From Planobispora longispora (GTDB taxonomy: Bacteria; Actinomycetota; Actinomycetes; Streptosporangiales; Streptosporangiaceae), in the NCBI RefSeq assembly GCF_016863135.1, contig NZ_BOOH01000015.1, forward strand, positions 1 to 64,000: a stretch of DNA of 64,000 bases, read 5' to 3'. The translations under genes were made by a program, and so were the position numbers. How positions within the stretch are numbered: position 1 is the first letter of the stretch; the number at the start of each line of letters is the position of its first letter. Below are positions 51,560 to 60,147 of this stretch, piece after piece. The notes under the pieces were generated by a model. It was not told the origin of the DNA. It saw only the letters and a program-made list of their open reading frames with translations, and made no database searches.

Positions 51560-51591
51560 AGCCTGAAGGCTCCCGAAATCGTCTTCAGGCT
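51560..51591. promoter_or_regulatory. 9-bp inverted repeat upstream of the response regulator
   Basis: AGCCTGAAG at 51560-51568 and its complement CTTCAGGCT at 51583-51591, with a further CCTGAAG upstream at 51551. It lies 32 bases before the response regulator start and 96 bases from the secreted-protein gene. Likely operator, perhaps for self-control. Confidence 0.5.
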
Positions 51592-51623
51592 GGCTTTAGG
51601 TGCCGTGCGCCACGCTGGACGGC

Positions 51624-52292
51624 ATGCGCGTGCTGCTGGTCGAAGACGAGAAGCGCCTGGCCGATCTGCTGAAGGACGGCCTGGTCGGCGAGGGGTTCGC
51701 GGTGGACGTCGCCCACGACGGGCGCGACGGGCTGTGGATGGCGACCGAGAACGCCTACGACGTGATCGTTCTCGACATCATGCTGCCCCGGATGAACGGC
51801 TACACCGTCTGCGCGAGGCTCCGCGACGCGGAGAACTGGACGCCCATCCTGATGCTCACCGCCAAGGACGGGGTGCACGACGAGGCCGAGGCCCTGGACA
51901 CCGGGGCCGACGACTTCCTGTCCAAGCCCTTCTCCTACGTCGTGCTGCTGGCCCGGCTGCGCGCGCTGGTCCGCCGGGGCGCCACGGCCAGGCCGGCCTC
52001 CATCGCGGTCGGCGACCTCACCGTCGATCCGGCCGGGTTGCGCTGCCGCCGCGGCGAGACGGAGATCCCCCTCACCCCGAAGGAGTTCGCCGTCCTGTAC
52101 GGCCTGGCCCGCAGGAAGGGCGAGGTGGTCTCCAAGGGCGAGCTGCTCGCCCAGGCGTGGGACTTCTCCTACGACGGCGATCCGAACATCGTCGAGGTCT
52201 ACATCAGCGCGCTCCGCCGGAAGATCGACGCGCCGTTCGGCCGGACGTCGCTGGTGACCGTGCGCGGCGCCGGATACCGGCTGGAGGTCTGA
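51624..52292 (+). CDS. OmpR-family response regulator
   Basis: 222 aa. Receiver domain: EDE near the start, Asp51 in LDIMLP, Thr in MLTAKD, Lys in SKPFS; winged-helix DNA-binding domain ending RGAGYRLE. Coupled to the histidine kinase one base later. Probable target: the divergent secreted-protein gene and its own operon. Confidence 0.94.
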   Translation: MRVLLVEDEKRLADLLKDGLVGEGFAVDVAHDGRDGLWMATENAYDVIVLDIMLPRMNGYTVCARLRDAENWTPILMLTAKDGVHDEAEALDTGADDFLSKPFSYVVLLARLRALVRRGATARPASIAVGDLTVDPAGLRCRRGETEIPLTPKEFAVLYGLARRKGEVVSKGELLAQAWDFSYDGDPNIVEVYISALRRKIDAPFGRTSLVTVRGAGYRLEV

Positions 52293-52293
52293 G

Positions 52294-53802
52294 ATGTCGC
52301 ATCTCTCGGTCCGGGTCCGGGCGGCCCTGGCGACGACCGCGATCGTCGCCGTCGCCCTGGGGGTCATCGTGGCCGTGCTGGTCCGGGTGCTCGGCGGGAA
52401 CCTGGCCGAGACCGCCTCCGCCGAGGCCGCCCGGCGCGCCGGCAGCATGGCCGACCTGCTGTCGTCCGAGGGGAACGTCGCCTCCGGTCAGGCGCCCGGC
52501 CTCCTGGACCCCGATGTCACGGTCGTGCCCGGCCCCCCTTCCACCGGCACGGGCGTCCAGGCCGTACCGGTGCCGGAGCAGGCCGGCGCCGCATCCGGCG
52601 GGCTCTCGTCCCCCGGGACGTGCGGATCCGCCGGACCCCCGCCTCCCGTGGCGTCCGGATCCGCCGCCCCTCCTTTCCCCGTGGAGTCCGGATCCGCCGG
52701 ACCGCTCCCGCCCGACGGGCAGTCCCGGTTCGCCGAGCGCGTCATCCTCGCCGAGCAGTGGACGCCCGGTGACGCCCACGTCACCGCGACGACGACGACC
52801 GAGACCGTCCAGGGCCCGATGGTCGTGCGGGCCAGGGCCTCCCTGGAACCCGCCCGCGCCGCGCTGGAGACCCTCAAGAGCGTGCTGGTCCCCGGCATCC
52901 CCGCCCTGCTCCTCCTCGTCGCCGCCCTCACCTGGCTCGCGGTCGGCCGGGCGCTCAGGCCGGTCTCCGCGATCCGCTCCGAGATGGCCGACATCACCGC
53001 CAGCGACCTGCACCGCCGCGTCCCCGTGCCGAGGGCCCGCGACGAGATCGCCCGCCTGGCCGAGACCATGAACCGCACGCTCGACCGTCTGGAGCTCGCC
53101 GTCGACCGGCACCGGCGTTTCGTCGCCGACGCCGCCCACGAGCTGCGCAGCCCGCTGGCGATCCTCCGTACCCGTCTGGAGCTGGCGCCGCCCGGGCCGC
53201 TGACCGCGGAGACGCTGACCGACGTGGACCGGATCCAGGCGCTCACCTCCGACCTGCTGCTCCTGGCCCGCCTCGACGCCGGCGAGCCCGACCGGCACGA
53301 GGAGGCGGACCTCGGTCAGATCACCGCGGAGGAGGCGGCCCGCTCCCGGCCCCGGCCGGAGGTGCGGGTCGTCCTGGAGATCGCCGCCGACGTGGTGGTC
53401 CTCGGCTCGGCCGAACGGCTGCGCCGCCTGGTGGCCAATCTCGTGGACAACGCCGTCCGGCACGCGGAGTCGGCGGTGACGGTCCGCCTGGCCCGGGAGG
53501 ACGGCGTGGCCGTACTGGAGGTGCGCGACGACGGGCCGGGCATCCCCGACGAGCACCGTGAGACGGTCTTCGACCGCTTCACCCGGCTGGACGAGGCCAG
53601 GGACCGGGACGCGGGCGGCTCCGGGCTCGGGCTGGCCATCGCCAGGGACATCGCGGTACGGCACGGCGGCACGCTCGCGGTCGTCCCGGGCCCGCCCGGG
53701 GCCTGCCTGCGCGCCCGGTTCCCCGCCGCCGCGGCGCTCAGCGGCGGGTCACCAGCGGCACCCAGGAGCCGGATTTCTGGCTGTTCTCCCGGAACCCGCT
53801 GA
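52294..53802 (+). CDS. Sensor histidine kinase
   Basis: 502 aa. Transmembrane helices near 10-35 and 197-220 flank an outside Pro/Ser/Gly-rich sensor domain of 160 residues; HAMP-like (about 220-272), HisKA with DAAHELRSPL, HATPase with LVDNAVRHAE, DDGPGIPDE and [10 protein letters not shown]. Its last 65 bp overlap the convergent propeller gene. Kinase of the response regulator next to it. Confidence 0.94.
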   Translation: MSHLSVRVRAALATTAIVAVALGVIVAVLVRVLGGNLAETASAEAARRAGSMADLLSSEGNVASGQAPGLLDPDVTVVPGPPSTGTGVQAVPVPEQAGAASGGLSSPGTCGSAGPPPPVASGSAAPPFPVESGSAGPLPPDGQSRFAERVILAEQWTPGDAHVTATTTTETVQGPMVVRARASLEPARAALETLKSVLVPGIPALLLLVAALTWLAVGRALRPVSAIRSEMADITASDLHRRVPVPRARDEIARLAETMNRTLDRLELAVDRHRRFVADAAHELRSPLAILRTRLELAPPGPLTAETLTDVDRIQALTSDLLLLARLDAGEPDRHEEADLGQITAEEAARSRPRPEVRVVLEIAADVVVLGSAERLRRLVANLVDNAVRHAESAVTVRLAREDGVAVLEVRDDGPGIPDEHRETVFDRFTRLDEARDRDAGGSGLGLAIARDIAVRHGGTLAVVPGPPGACLRARFPAAAALSGGSPAAPRSRISGCSPGTR

Positions 53803-54979
53803 GCGGGGTGAGCGACGTGCCGTCCCGGCTGACCAGGACCAGCCGGTTGCGGAACTCGATGTCCACGCAGGTGTCCTTCTCGTCGTACTCGCAGGCCCAG
53901 GCGATCAGATGGTCGTCGTCCGCCCAGGCGACGAGCTGCTCGATCCAGTGCCCGGCCACCGGCCGCAGCGGGGTCAGCGCGCCGGTCCGGAGGTCCTTCA
54001 CGGCCGTGGTCGCCTCCTTGTCCGCCGCGTCGGCCGCCAGCCACCGGCCGCTCGGGGACGGACCGGCCTCCTGGAAACTGCCGTGCTTCTCCCTCTCCGG
54101 GACCGGCTGCGCGTTCCCGTCCAGGTCGTAGAACTTCCTCGGCTCCTCCCTGCTGTCGTTGACCTCCCAGACCATCGTCCCGTCCGCGCTCCACCCGAAG
54201 TCCCGGCCCCGGTTCATGGGCGACGGATCCTCCCACGGCACACCGCGGAACACGGCCTGCCCGGTGCCCGGGTCCACCACGGTGAAGCCGGTCCGGCTGT
54301 TCGGGGGCGAGTACTCGCCGCCGTCCTTGCCGATGACCATGATCTCCGCCGGATTCCGGTCGTAGTTGGTGACCAGCAGCTTCGTCCCGTCGGGCGACCA
54401 GGCCAGGCCGCCCGCCGTACGCTCCAGGTCGATCCAGCGGACCTCGCCGCCATCGGAGATCAACCCGACCCGGCGGGCGGGGAGTTCCTCCAGGACCGCG
54501 ACGGTCCCGCCGCCCGGCGCGACGTCCAGCAGCGCCCACGGGGTCTTCTCGTACCCGCCCGTCTTGTCGTCGTAGAGGTACCAGGTCCGGATCAGCAGCG
54601 TGCTCTTGCCGTCGGGGGTCTTCGCGTGCCGCCAGATGTAATAGGCGTAGACCGCCCGGTCGAGGGCCGCGATCAGACGCTCCGGCGGCGTGGAGTCCGG
54701 GTCGGTCCTGAGGTCCCGGGCCGGCGCCGGGTCGGTCAGGACGGTGGCGGTTGCGCCCCCGTCGGGCGTCCCGATCCGCCGGCCCTCCTGCCCCGCCCCC
54801 GGCACGATGAACGCCACGGCGAGCGCCACGGCGGTCGCGGTCGCCCCCGCGACCACCGCGAACGCCCTGGTCCTCGTCCGCCGGCGCCTGCCCAGCGCCC
54901 GGTCCGCGAGCTCCGCGGGTGCTCGCGCGTCCTCCGACCACTCGCGGAGAGTCTGCCGGACGAGCTCGTCGATGGTCAT
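53738..54979 (-). CDS. Membrane-anchored beta-propeller protein, possible anti-sigma factor
   Basis: 413 aa from ATG 54979. A 40-residue cytoplasmic segment (ELVRQTLREWSED), one transmembrane helix (about 42-62), and an outside domain of repeated strand blocks with LAWSPDGTKLLV and GWSADGTMVW, TolB/WD40-like. Position right after and overlapping a SigE-family sigma gene (ATGA) fits a sigma regulator; the inside segment is too short for a classical zinc anti-sigma domain. The similar but frameshifted gene at 6691 has no sigma factor. It overlaps the convergent kinase by 65 bp. Confidence 0.75.
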   Translation of the reverse strand: MTIDELVRQTLREWSEDARAPAELADRALGRRRRTRTRAFAVVAGATATAVALAVAFIVPGAGQEGRRIGTPDGGATATVLTDPAPARDLRTDPDSTPPERLIAALDRAVYAYYIWRHAKTPDGKSTLLIRTWYLYDDKTGGYEKTPWALLDVAPGGGTVAVLEELPARRVGLISDGGEVRWIDLERTAGGLAWSPDGTKLLVTNYDRNPAEIMVIGKDGGEYSPPNSRTGFTVVDPGTGQAVFRGVPWEDPSPMNRGRDFGWSADGTMVWEVNDSREEPRKFYDLDGNAQPVPEREKHGSFQEAGPSPSGRWLAADAADKEATTAVKDLRTGALTPLRPVAGHWIEQLVAWADDDHLIAWACEYDEKDTCVDIEFRNRLVLVSRDGTSLTPLSGFRENSQKSGSWVPLVTRR

Positions 54980-55497
54980 GCCTTCGCCTCCCCGAAGATC
55001 GTGTACGGCTCTCGCAGCTCGGGCGCCAGCGCGCGCAGCTTCGCCAGGGACCGGTGCGTCGTGCTGCGGACCGTCCCGACGGAACAGCCGAGGATGCCCG
55101 CCACCTCCGCCTCCGGCAGGTCCTCGTAGTAGCGCAGGACCAGCACGGCCCGCTGCCGGGACGTCAGCCTGGCCAGCGCCCGGCGCATGACGATCCGCAG
55201 CTCGACTCCGGCGGTGCCGTCGTCGCCGCCCGCCTCGGCCCTGTCGGGCGGCTCGGCGAACGTCGTCTCCCTGCGCCGCCGCCACCAGGAGACCTGCTGG
55301 CGGTACATCACCTGCCGGACGTACGCCTCCGGCTCCTCGACGGTCCGCCACCGGGCGGCGGATCTGGCCAGCGCACTCTGGAGCAGGTCCTCGGCCGCGT
55401 GCTGGTCCCCGCCGGTCAGCAGATACGCCAGGCGCATCAGGGCCGGCGAGCGCGCCGACACGAAATCGCGGAACCGTTGCTCGTCTGCGGCGTCCAC
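54976..55497 (-). CDS. SigE-family (ECF-like) RNA polymerase sigma factor
   Basis: 173 aa from GTG 55497 (GGAGG five bases before). Region 2 (AEDLLQSALARSAARW) and region 4 (TSRQRAVLVLRYYEDLPE followed by SVGTVRSTTHR). Belongs to the SigE/SigM-like group (SCO-type) with the RSTTHR recognition end. It would turn on its own operon and envelope genes. Coupled with the propeller membrane protein. Confidence 0.92.
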   Translation of the reverse strand: MDAADEQRFRDFVSARSPALMRLAYLLTGGDQHAAEDLLQSALARSAARWRTVEEPEAYVRQVMYRQQVSWWRRRRETTFAEPPDRAEAGGDDGTAGVELRIVMRRALARLTSRQRAVLVLRYYEDLPEAEVAGILGCSVGTVRSTTHRSLAKLRALAPELREPYTIFGEAKA

Positions 55498-55590
55498 GAT
55501 CACCTCCACTGTGCGGTTACGTCCCTAAGACGCCCCACGGTGGGTCTCGCTATGCCTCCGATCCGGAGGCGTCCCGCCCCGCCCCTCCGT

Positions 55591-55635
55591 CCCCGCTCCG
55601 CCTCCTCCCTCCCCGCTCCGCCTCCTCCCTCCCCG
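55591..55635. repeat. 20-bp tandem repeat
   Basis: Two exact copies of CCCCGCTCCGCCTCCTCCCT at 55591-55610 and 55611-55630 and the start of a third, pyrimidine-rich on the plus strand, in the gap between the sigma and MBL genes. Confidence 0.9.
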
Positions 55636-56409
55636 CTACGCCCCGCCCGCCGTACGGAGGTCGCCGAGACGTGCGACGATCTCCGCCGCGGTCTCCTCGG
55701 GGAAGGGCACGCGGGCGGGGTCTCCGCCGGTGGTGAGGATCTCGACGGCGGTGACGTGGTCGGCGTGCTGGCGCCGGACGAAATCGCGGTCCACGACGGC
55801 GCCGTGGCCGGGCACCACCACCTCGCCCGGCAGGTCGAGCAGGCGGGCGAGCGTGTCCGGCCACTCCAGCGGGAACCCGTCCCCGAACTGCGGCGGCGCA
55901 CCCTCCTCGACCAGGTCCCCCGCGAAGATCACATCCGCGTCGGGGACCTCGACCACGATGTCGTTGTCGGTGTGTCCCCGGCCGAGATGGCGCAGGCGGA
56001 CCGGGCGCCCGCCGAGGTCGAGGGCGGCGGCGTCGGTGAACGTCCGGCCCGGCGGGGTGATCTCCACCTCGGCCAGCTCCTCCGGGCCCTCGTGGAGCCA
56101 CTTCCGCCGCTGCGCCTCGCCGGTGGCCGCGGCCGTCTCGGCGCACCTGACGTGGCCCCAGATGTCGGCGGGCAGGAAGACCGCGTTGCCGAAGAAGTGG
56201 TCGAAGTGCGCGTGGGTGTTGACCACCGTCCAGGGCAGGGCGGTGACCGTGCGGATCGCCGCCGCCAGCTCGCGCGCCTGGCGGTGGGACATGCGCGTGT
56301 CCACGACCAGGCAGCCCTCGTCCCCGACGACCAGGCCGACGTTCAGGTCGAACGACTCGTGCCGCCGGACGTAGACCCGGTCACCGATCTCCCGCCACCG
56401 CTCATCCAT
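55636..56409 (-). CDS. Metallo-beta-lactamase-fold hydrolase
   Basis: 257 aa. MBL fold with HAHFDH (NTHAHFDHFFGN) and downstream His and Asp residues (HGAVVD) for two zinc ions. RomA/quorum-lactonase-like or glyoxalase II-like; the substrate cannot be read. Cytoplasmic. It stands between the sigma operon and the GH25 gene, with short gaps, no obvious operon. Confidence 0.9.
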   Translation of the reverse strand: MDERWREIGDRVYVRRHESFDLNVGLVVGDEGCLVVDTRMSHRQARELAAAIRTVTALPWTVVNTHAHFDHFFGNAVFLPADIWGHVRCAETAAATGEAQRRKWLHEGPEELAEVEITPPGRTFTDAAALDLGGRPVRLRHLGRGHTDNDIVVEVPDADVIFAGDLVEEGAPPQFGDGFPLEWPDTLARLLDLPGEVVVPGHGAVVDRDFVRRQHADHVTAVEILTTGGDPARVPFPEETAAEIVARLGDLRTAGGA

Positions 56410-56469
56410 GGGCCGAGCATGTCAGATCACGCGCGGGGATGCCGATCGCCGGGTACGGCGCCGGCCGCG

Positions 56470-57516
56470 CTACCGCTTCCCGGCGGTCAGCGTCAGGTTC
56501 ACCGTGCCGACCGTGAGCTTCAGCCCTCGCGTCCGGGCGGGTGTTCCCGCCTTGGCGGGCTTGACCGTGAAGACGAGCCGGACCTTGGACTTCGGGGCCA
56601 GTTCGGCGATCGTGCAGCGCACCGCCGTACCGCTGAACCGGCATCCCCTGCCGACCTTGGCGATCTTCTGCCCGCCGAACGTGCGCCCGGAGACCTTGAG
56701 CGCCCTGATCGGCTCGGTGCCGGTGTTGGCGACCGTCACGGCGTAGGTGTTCCGGACGACCCGGCCCGCCGCCTTGATCCCCGACGGCGGCTTGGCGAGG
56801 CGCTTGAGCTGCGACACCGTGCCGTTGAAGGAGTTCCGCCCGCCGGGGGTGCCCTGCCCCTTGTCGGCCGACTGCCAGAAGGTGTAGCGCTTCCAGCCCG
56901 CCGGGAGCTCGCCGGGTTCGTCGCCCCACCGGGCCAGCCAGAGCGGGTTGCGGCCGAAGGCGGGGGAGTCGCCGGTGCAGGTCCGCCACCAGCTGGTGGT
57001 GGTGTAGATGATCGCGTCCCGGCCGGTCCGCTGCCGGTAGCGCCGGGTGAAGTCGCCCACCCAGGTGATCATCTCCCGCTTGTCGAGACCGTAGCAGTTG
57101 TCGAGGCCGTTGCGGTTCTTGTAGGGGTTGTCCTCGACGTCCAGGACGCCCGGCAGGGTCTTGCCGTCCGGAGTCCAGCCGCCGCCGTTGGCCACGAAGT
57201 AATCGGCCTGTGCGGCGCCGCCGGACTCGTGCGGCTGGGCGAAGTGGTAGGCCCCCCGGATCAGCCCGGCCTCGGCGGCTCCGCCGTACTGGCTCTCGAA
57301 GCGGGGGTTGACGTAGTCGAGGCCCTCGGAGGCGTACACGAACGCGAACGCGACTCCGTTCTCGGCGACGATCGGCCAGTCGATCTCCCCGGTCCAGTTG
57401 CTGACGTCCACCCCGATGACGGCCGATGTCCGGGCCGTCCCGGTGGCCGCCTGAGCGGACCCCGGCAGGAGCGCCGTCGCCATGACGACGGCGGCCGCCG
57501 TTGAGAAACGTTTCAC
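56470..57516 (-). CDS. Secreted GH25 lysozyme (N,O-diacetylmuramidase type)
   Basis: 348 aa from GTG 57516. Signal peptide (1-24, SAQA/AT), GH25 domain (about 28-220) with catalytic Asp in VDVSNW and Asp-Glu in VLDVEDN, the QS(A)DKGQG ending, then a 110-residue beta-rich CARDB-like domain. It cuts the beta-1,4 muramyl bond of peptidoglycan. The start codon lies in the middle of a perfect parS core (57510-57523). A GAGG and GGGG purine tract lies before it. Confidence 0.92.
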   Translation of the reverse strand: MKRFSTAAAVVMATALLPGSAQAATGTARTSAVIGVDVSNWTGEIDWPIVAENGVAFAFVYASEGLDYVNPRFESQYGGAAEAGLIRGAYHFAQPHESGGAAQADYFVANGGGWTPDGKTLPGVLDVEDNPYKNRNGLDNCYGLDKREMITWVGDFTRRYRQRTGRDAIIYTTTSWWRTCTGDSPAFGRNPLWLARWGDEPGELPAGWKRYTFWQSADKGQGTPGGRNSFNGTVSQLKRLAKPPSGIKAAGRVVRNTYAVTVANTGTEPIRALKVSGRTFGGQKIAKVGRGCRFSGTAVRCTIAELAPKSKVRLVFTVKPAKAGTPARTRGLKLTVGTVNLTLTAGKR

Positions 57517-57523
57517 GTGAAAC
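57510..57523. promoter_or_regulatory. parS: parS centromere site
   Basis: GTTTCACGTGAAAC is the exact 14-bp palindrome core of the ParB-binding site (consensus TGTTTCACGTGAAACA; outer bases differ: C and C). The minus-strand GTG of the GH25 gene (57516-57514) is inside it. parS sites cluster around oriC in actinomycetes (known). Confidence 0.88.
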
Positions 57524-57693
57524 CCCGTCCTCCGCGTGACAACGGGGATGATCCTTACCGATGATCCGCGAGGGCCGCAAGGGCGGATGTGATTCTTCCG
57601 TGACATGAGGGCCCGCCGGGTCCCGTCTTGCCTCCGGTTCCTCCGGCCCCGGGGCAGGCGGGCGCGGTGGGATCCGCCCGGCAGACTGAGGAT

Positions 57694-58419
57694 GTGGACT
57701 TCCCCCAAGCCCTGCGCTCGGCGCGGCGCCGTCACCACCTCAGCCAGCTCGACCTCGCCCTCCGCGCGGGCACCACGCAGCGCCACCTCAGCTTCATCGA
57801 GAACGGCCGTTCCCGTCCCGGCCGGGGCATAGTCGTACGGCTGGGCGAGTCGATGGGGCTGCCGCTCAGGGAGCGCAACGAGCTTCTGCTCGCGGCCGGC
57901 TACGCCCCCGTCTACCCGCAGACCTCGCTCGACGATCCGGCCCTGGAGCACGTGCGCGCCGCGCTGGGGCACATCCTGACCGGGCACCTGCCGTACCCCG
58001 CGATCGTGGTGGACCCGCGGCACGATCTCGTCCTCGCCAACGGCGCCTTCGGCCTGCTCACCGAGGGTGTGGCGGAGCACCTGCTGCGCCCGCCGGTCAA
58101 CGTGCTGCGCCTGTCGCTGCACCCGGAGGGCCTGGCCCCGCGGATCGCCAACCTGGCGCAGTGGGCGCGGCACATCCTCGACCGCATCCCACGCGACGAC
58201 CTCCACGACGAGCTGTCGGGTTATGTCCCGCACATCGAGCCGGGACCCGACCACGTCGGCTTCGCCGCGCCCATGCGGCTGCGCTCGGCACGCGGTGAGC
58301 TGCGGCTGACGACCACGATCACGACGTTCGCGACCGCGCTCGACGTGACCGTGGCGGAGCTGAAGCTGGAGGCCTTCCTGCCCGCCGACGCGGCCACCGC
58401 GGCGCTCCTGGCCGAATAG
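57694..58419 (+). CDS. XRE-family regulator with MmyB-like ligand domain
   Basis: 241 aa from GTG 57694. HTH (about 4-60, LSQLDLALRAGTTQRHLSF) and a MmyB-type ligand domain (110-241), PAS-like with NVLRLSLHPEGL and FLPAD at the end. This group usually regulates divergent short-chain dehydrogenases or polyketide genes; here no such gene is divergent. The MmyB domain may bind fatty acids. The gene lies 178 bp from parS. Confidence 0.88.
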   Translation: MDFPQALRSARRRHHLSQLDLALRAGTTQRHLSFIENGRSRPGRGIVVRLGESMGLPLRERNELLLAAGYAPVYPQTSLDDPALEHVRAALGHILTGHLPYPAIVVDPRHDLVLANGAFGLLTEGVAEHLLRPPVNVLRLSLHPEGLAPRIANLAQWARHILDRIPRDDLHDELSGYVPHIEPGPDHVGFAAPMRLRSARGELRLTTTITTFATALDVTVAELKLEAFLPADAATAALLAE

Positions 58420-58465
58420 CGGAGCAGCTGAGCACCCGGGCAGCCGCCCCGGCCCCGGGCAGCCG

Positions 58466-58882
58466 TCAGGGGAACATGTAGTCGGCCTTGATCCGGCCGT
58501 CCGCGTCGAGGACGAGGACCTCCATGCCTCCGCCCACCGCCTCGCCGCCGTCGGCCGGCACCATCTCCCAGCCGAACTTGACGACGTCGTGGAGGCGGAC
58601 GGCGTCGTCCTGCGGCCGGAAGACGAACTCCCCGGGAGCGACGAACTCCTCATAGCTGCGGGCCACCCGGATCTCGATCGCGTCGTGCCCGTGGGCTTCG
58701 AGGGTGGTCGAGCCGAAGCCCAGCCTCGCGGCGATCTCCCGGATCTCCTGGGGCGGCTGGAGGACGTGGGAGCCGTCCTCGGCCCACAGCTCCTCGACGG
58801 CCTTACGGCGGAGCCCGGCGTCGGGCTCGTTCCAGAGGGCGACGTAACGGCCGGCCAGGTCCTGCGCGTGGATGTCGGTCAC
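58466..58882 (-). CDS. SnoaL/NTF2-like protein
   Basis: 138 aa from GTG 58882 (GGAGAAGCA before it). NTF2-like cone fold with DGSHVLQPP and FGWEMV; similar to SnoaL-like isomerases/hydroxylases and to small binding proteins. No catalytic residue can be named with certainty. Convergent with the XRE gene, divergent from the DxDGD protein. Confidence 0.85.
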   Translation of the reverse strand: MTDIHAQDLAGRYVALWNEPDAGLRRKAVEELWAEDGSHVLQPPQEIREIAARLGFGSTTLEAHGHDAIEIRVARSYEEFVAPGEFVFRPQDDAVRLHDVVKFGWEMVPADGGEAVGGGMEVLVLDADGRIKADYMFP

Positions 58883-59209
58883 TGCTTCTCCTCCACTGGT
58901 GTGTCCGTACTCCTCAGATCTTGGGAAAGCGGCCGTACGGCAACAATTCCTCGTGGGGAATGACGGCTCCTCGCGCAGGCCGGCGAGGCGGACCGGGAGT
59001 GGTGACCGCCGGTCGGGCCGGCTCCCAAGCCATATCCCAGACGGAGGCAAGCCGTATCCCAGACGGCGGGCGCAGACTGAAGCGGTCCTCAGAACCGGTG
59101 GCGCCGGCGGCTCGGCGGGAATCTGAAAAATCTTGGAATCCGCTGTAACCATCCGCCCGGACCGCCCCTCTTATCTAACGAACCGGCACGAAAGAAAAGG
59201 GAGAACACA
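58883..59209 (+). promoter_or_regulatory. Leader of DxDGD protein 1
   Basis: 327 bp without gene. A direct repeat TATCCCAGACGG occurs at about 59032 and 59052. The last 85 bp (59126-59209) are matched by 60062-60147 in front of the second copy: GCTGTAACCAT, CGCCCCTCTTATCT, ACGAACCGGCACGA and a purine-rich ribosome site (AAAAGGGAG). Probably the promoter and 5' leader. Confidence 0.6.
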
Positions 59210-59467
59210 ATGAGCGGCGACTTCGACGTCACGACCACCGACTACTACGACACCGACGGCGACGGCGGAACCGACGCCCAGCTGATCGACAGCGACGGCG
59301 ACTACGTGGCCGACGAGGAGCGCTACGACGCCGACGGCGACGGCGTGACCGACGTGGTCTACCTCGACCACAACGGCGACGGCTACACCGACGAGGTGCG
59401 CGTCGACCTCAACGGCGACGGCGTCTCCGACTACACCGAGTACCAGGGCCCCTTCCCCAGCGCCTGA
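59210..59467 (+). CDS. Acidic DxDGD-repeat protein 1
   Basis: 85 aa, no signal peptide or membrane segment. After a short TTTDYY start it has five DxDGDxxxD-type turns (DTDGDGGTD, DSDGDYVAD, DADGDGVTD, DHNGDGYTD, DLNGDGVSD), about 12 residues apart, as in thrombospondin type-3 or dockerin calcium-binding loops. Highly acidic, calcium binding is expected. The role is not known. Its paralogue (60148) differs at about six residues. No secretion signal, so export by another route or a cytoplasmic ion buffer. Confidence 0.85.
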   Translation: MSGDFDVTTTDYYDTDGDGGTDAQLIDSDGDYVADEERYDADGDGVTDVVYLDHNGDGYTDEVRVDLNGDGVSDYTEYQGPFPSA

Positions 59468-59605
59468 TCCTGACCCCGGCACGGTGAGCGGGGTCCCCAA
59501 CCCCTCCCGAGGACCCCTGGCCGCCCTGCCGAATTCAATGCACTCCGGCCTCCGTCATATGCGAATGTTGTCGCACTCATCCCACGACGGCCCGGAGGAC
59601 AGAAC

Positions 59606-60007
59606 ATGATCCGTTACACCGGCGACATGAGCACGATCGAAGCCGATCAGTTGCGGGGCTTCTTCGTCGGCTGGCCGACCCCGCCGTCGGCCGAGAACCA
59701 TCTGGCGGTGCTGCGAGGCAGTCATCGCGCGATCGTCGCGCTGGACGGATCCGGGCGCGTCGTCGGCTTCGTCAACATGATCAGTGATGGCGTGCTGACC
59801 GCGTTCATCCCATGGCTCGAAGTCCTCCCCGAATACCAGGGGCAGGGGATCGGCGACGAGCTGATGCGGCGGATCCTCAAGGAGGCCGAGGACATGTACT
59901 CCGTCGACCTCATATGCGACCCGCCGCTCCAGGCGTACTACGAGCGGCTGGGAATGTCCCGCCTGCAGGGGATGGGACTGCGCAACCGGACGGCCCTCCG
60001 AGGATGA
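59606..60007 (+). CDS. GNAT-family N-acetyltransferase
   Basis: 133 aa with GGAGGACAG before ATG 59606. GNAT fold with the acetyl-CoA loop QGQGIGDEL (Q/RxxGxG/A) after LEVLPEY, and AYYERLGM near the end. Substrate unknown. It lies between the two DxDGD genes, as an insertion between tandem duplicates or as a functional partner. Confidence 0.92.
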   Translation: MIRYTGDMSTIEADQLRGFFVGWPTPPSAENHLAVLRGSHRAIVALDGSGRVVGFVNMISDGVLTAFIPWLEVLPEYQGQGIGDELMRRILKEAEDMYSVDLICDPPLQAYYERLGMSRLQGMGLRNRTALRG

Positions 60008-60147
60008 TCCCCTCGGCCGCCCGGCATTCGGGAGCACGACTCCCCCGGCGGAGGCGGTCACAAAAAATTGCCGAACCCGCTGTAACCATTCGGCGGGATC
60101 GCCCCTCTTATCTGACGAACCGGCACGATGAGAAAAGAGAGACCACG

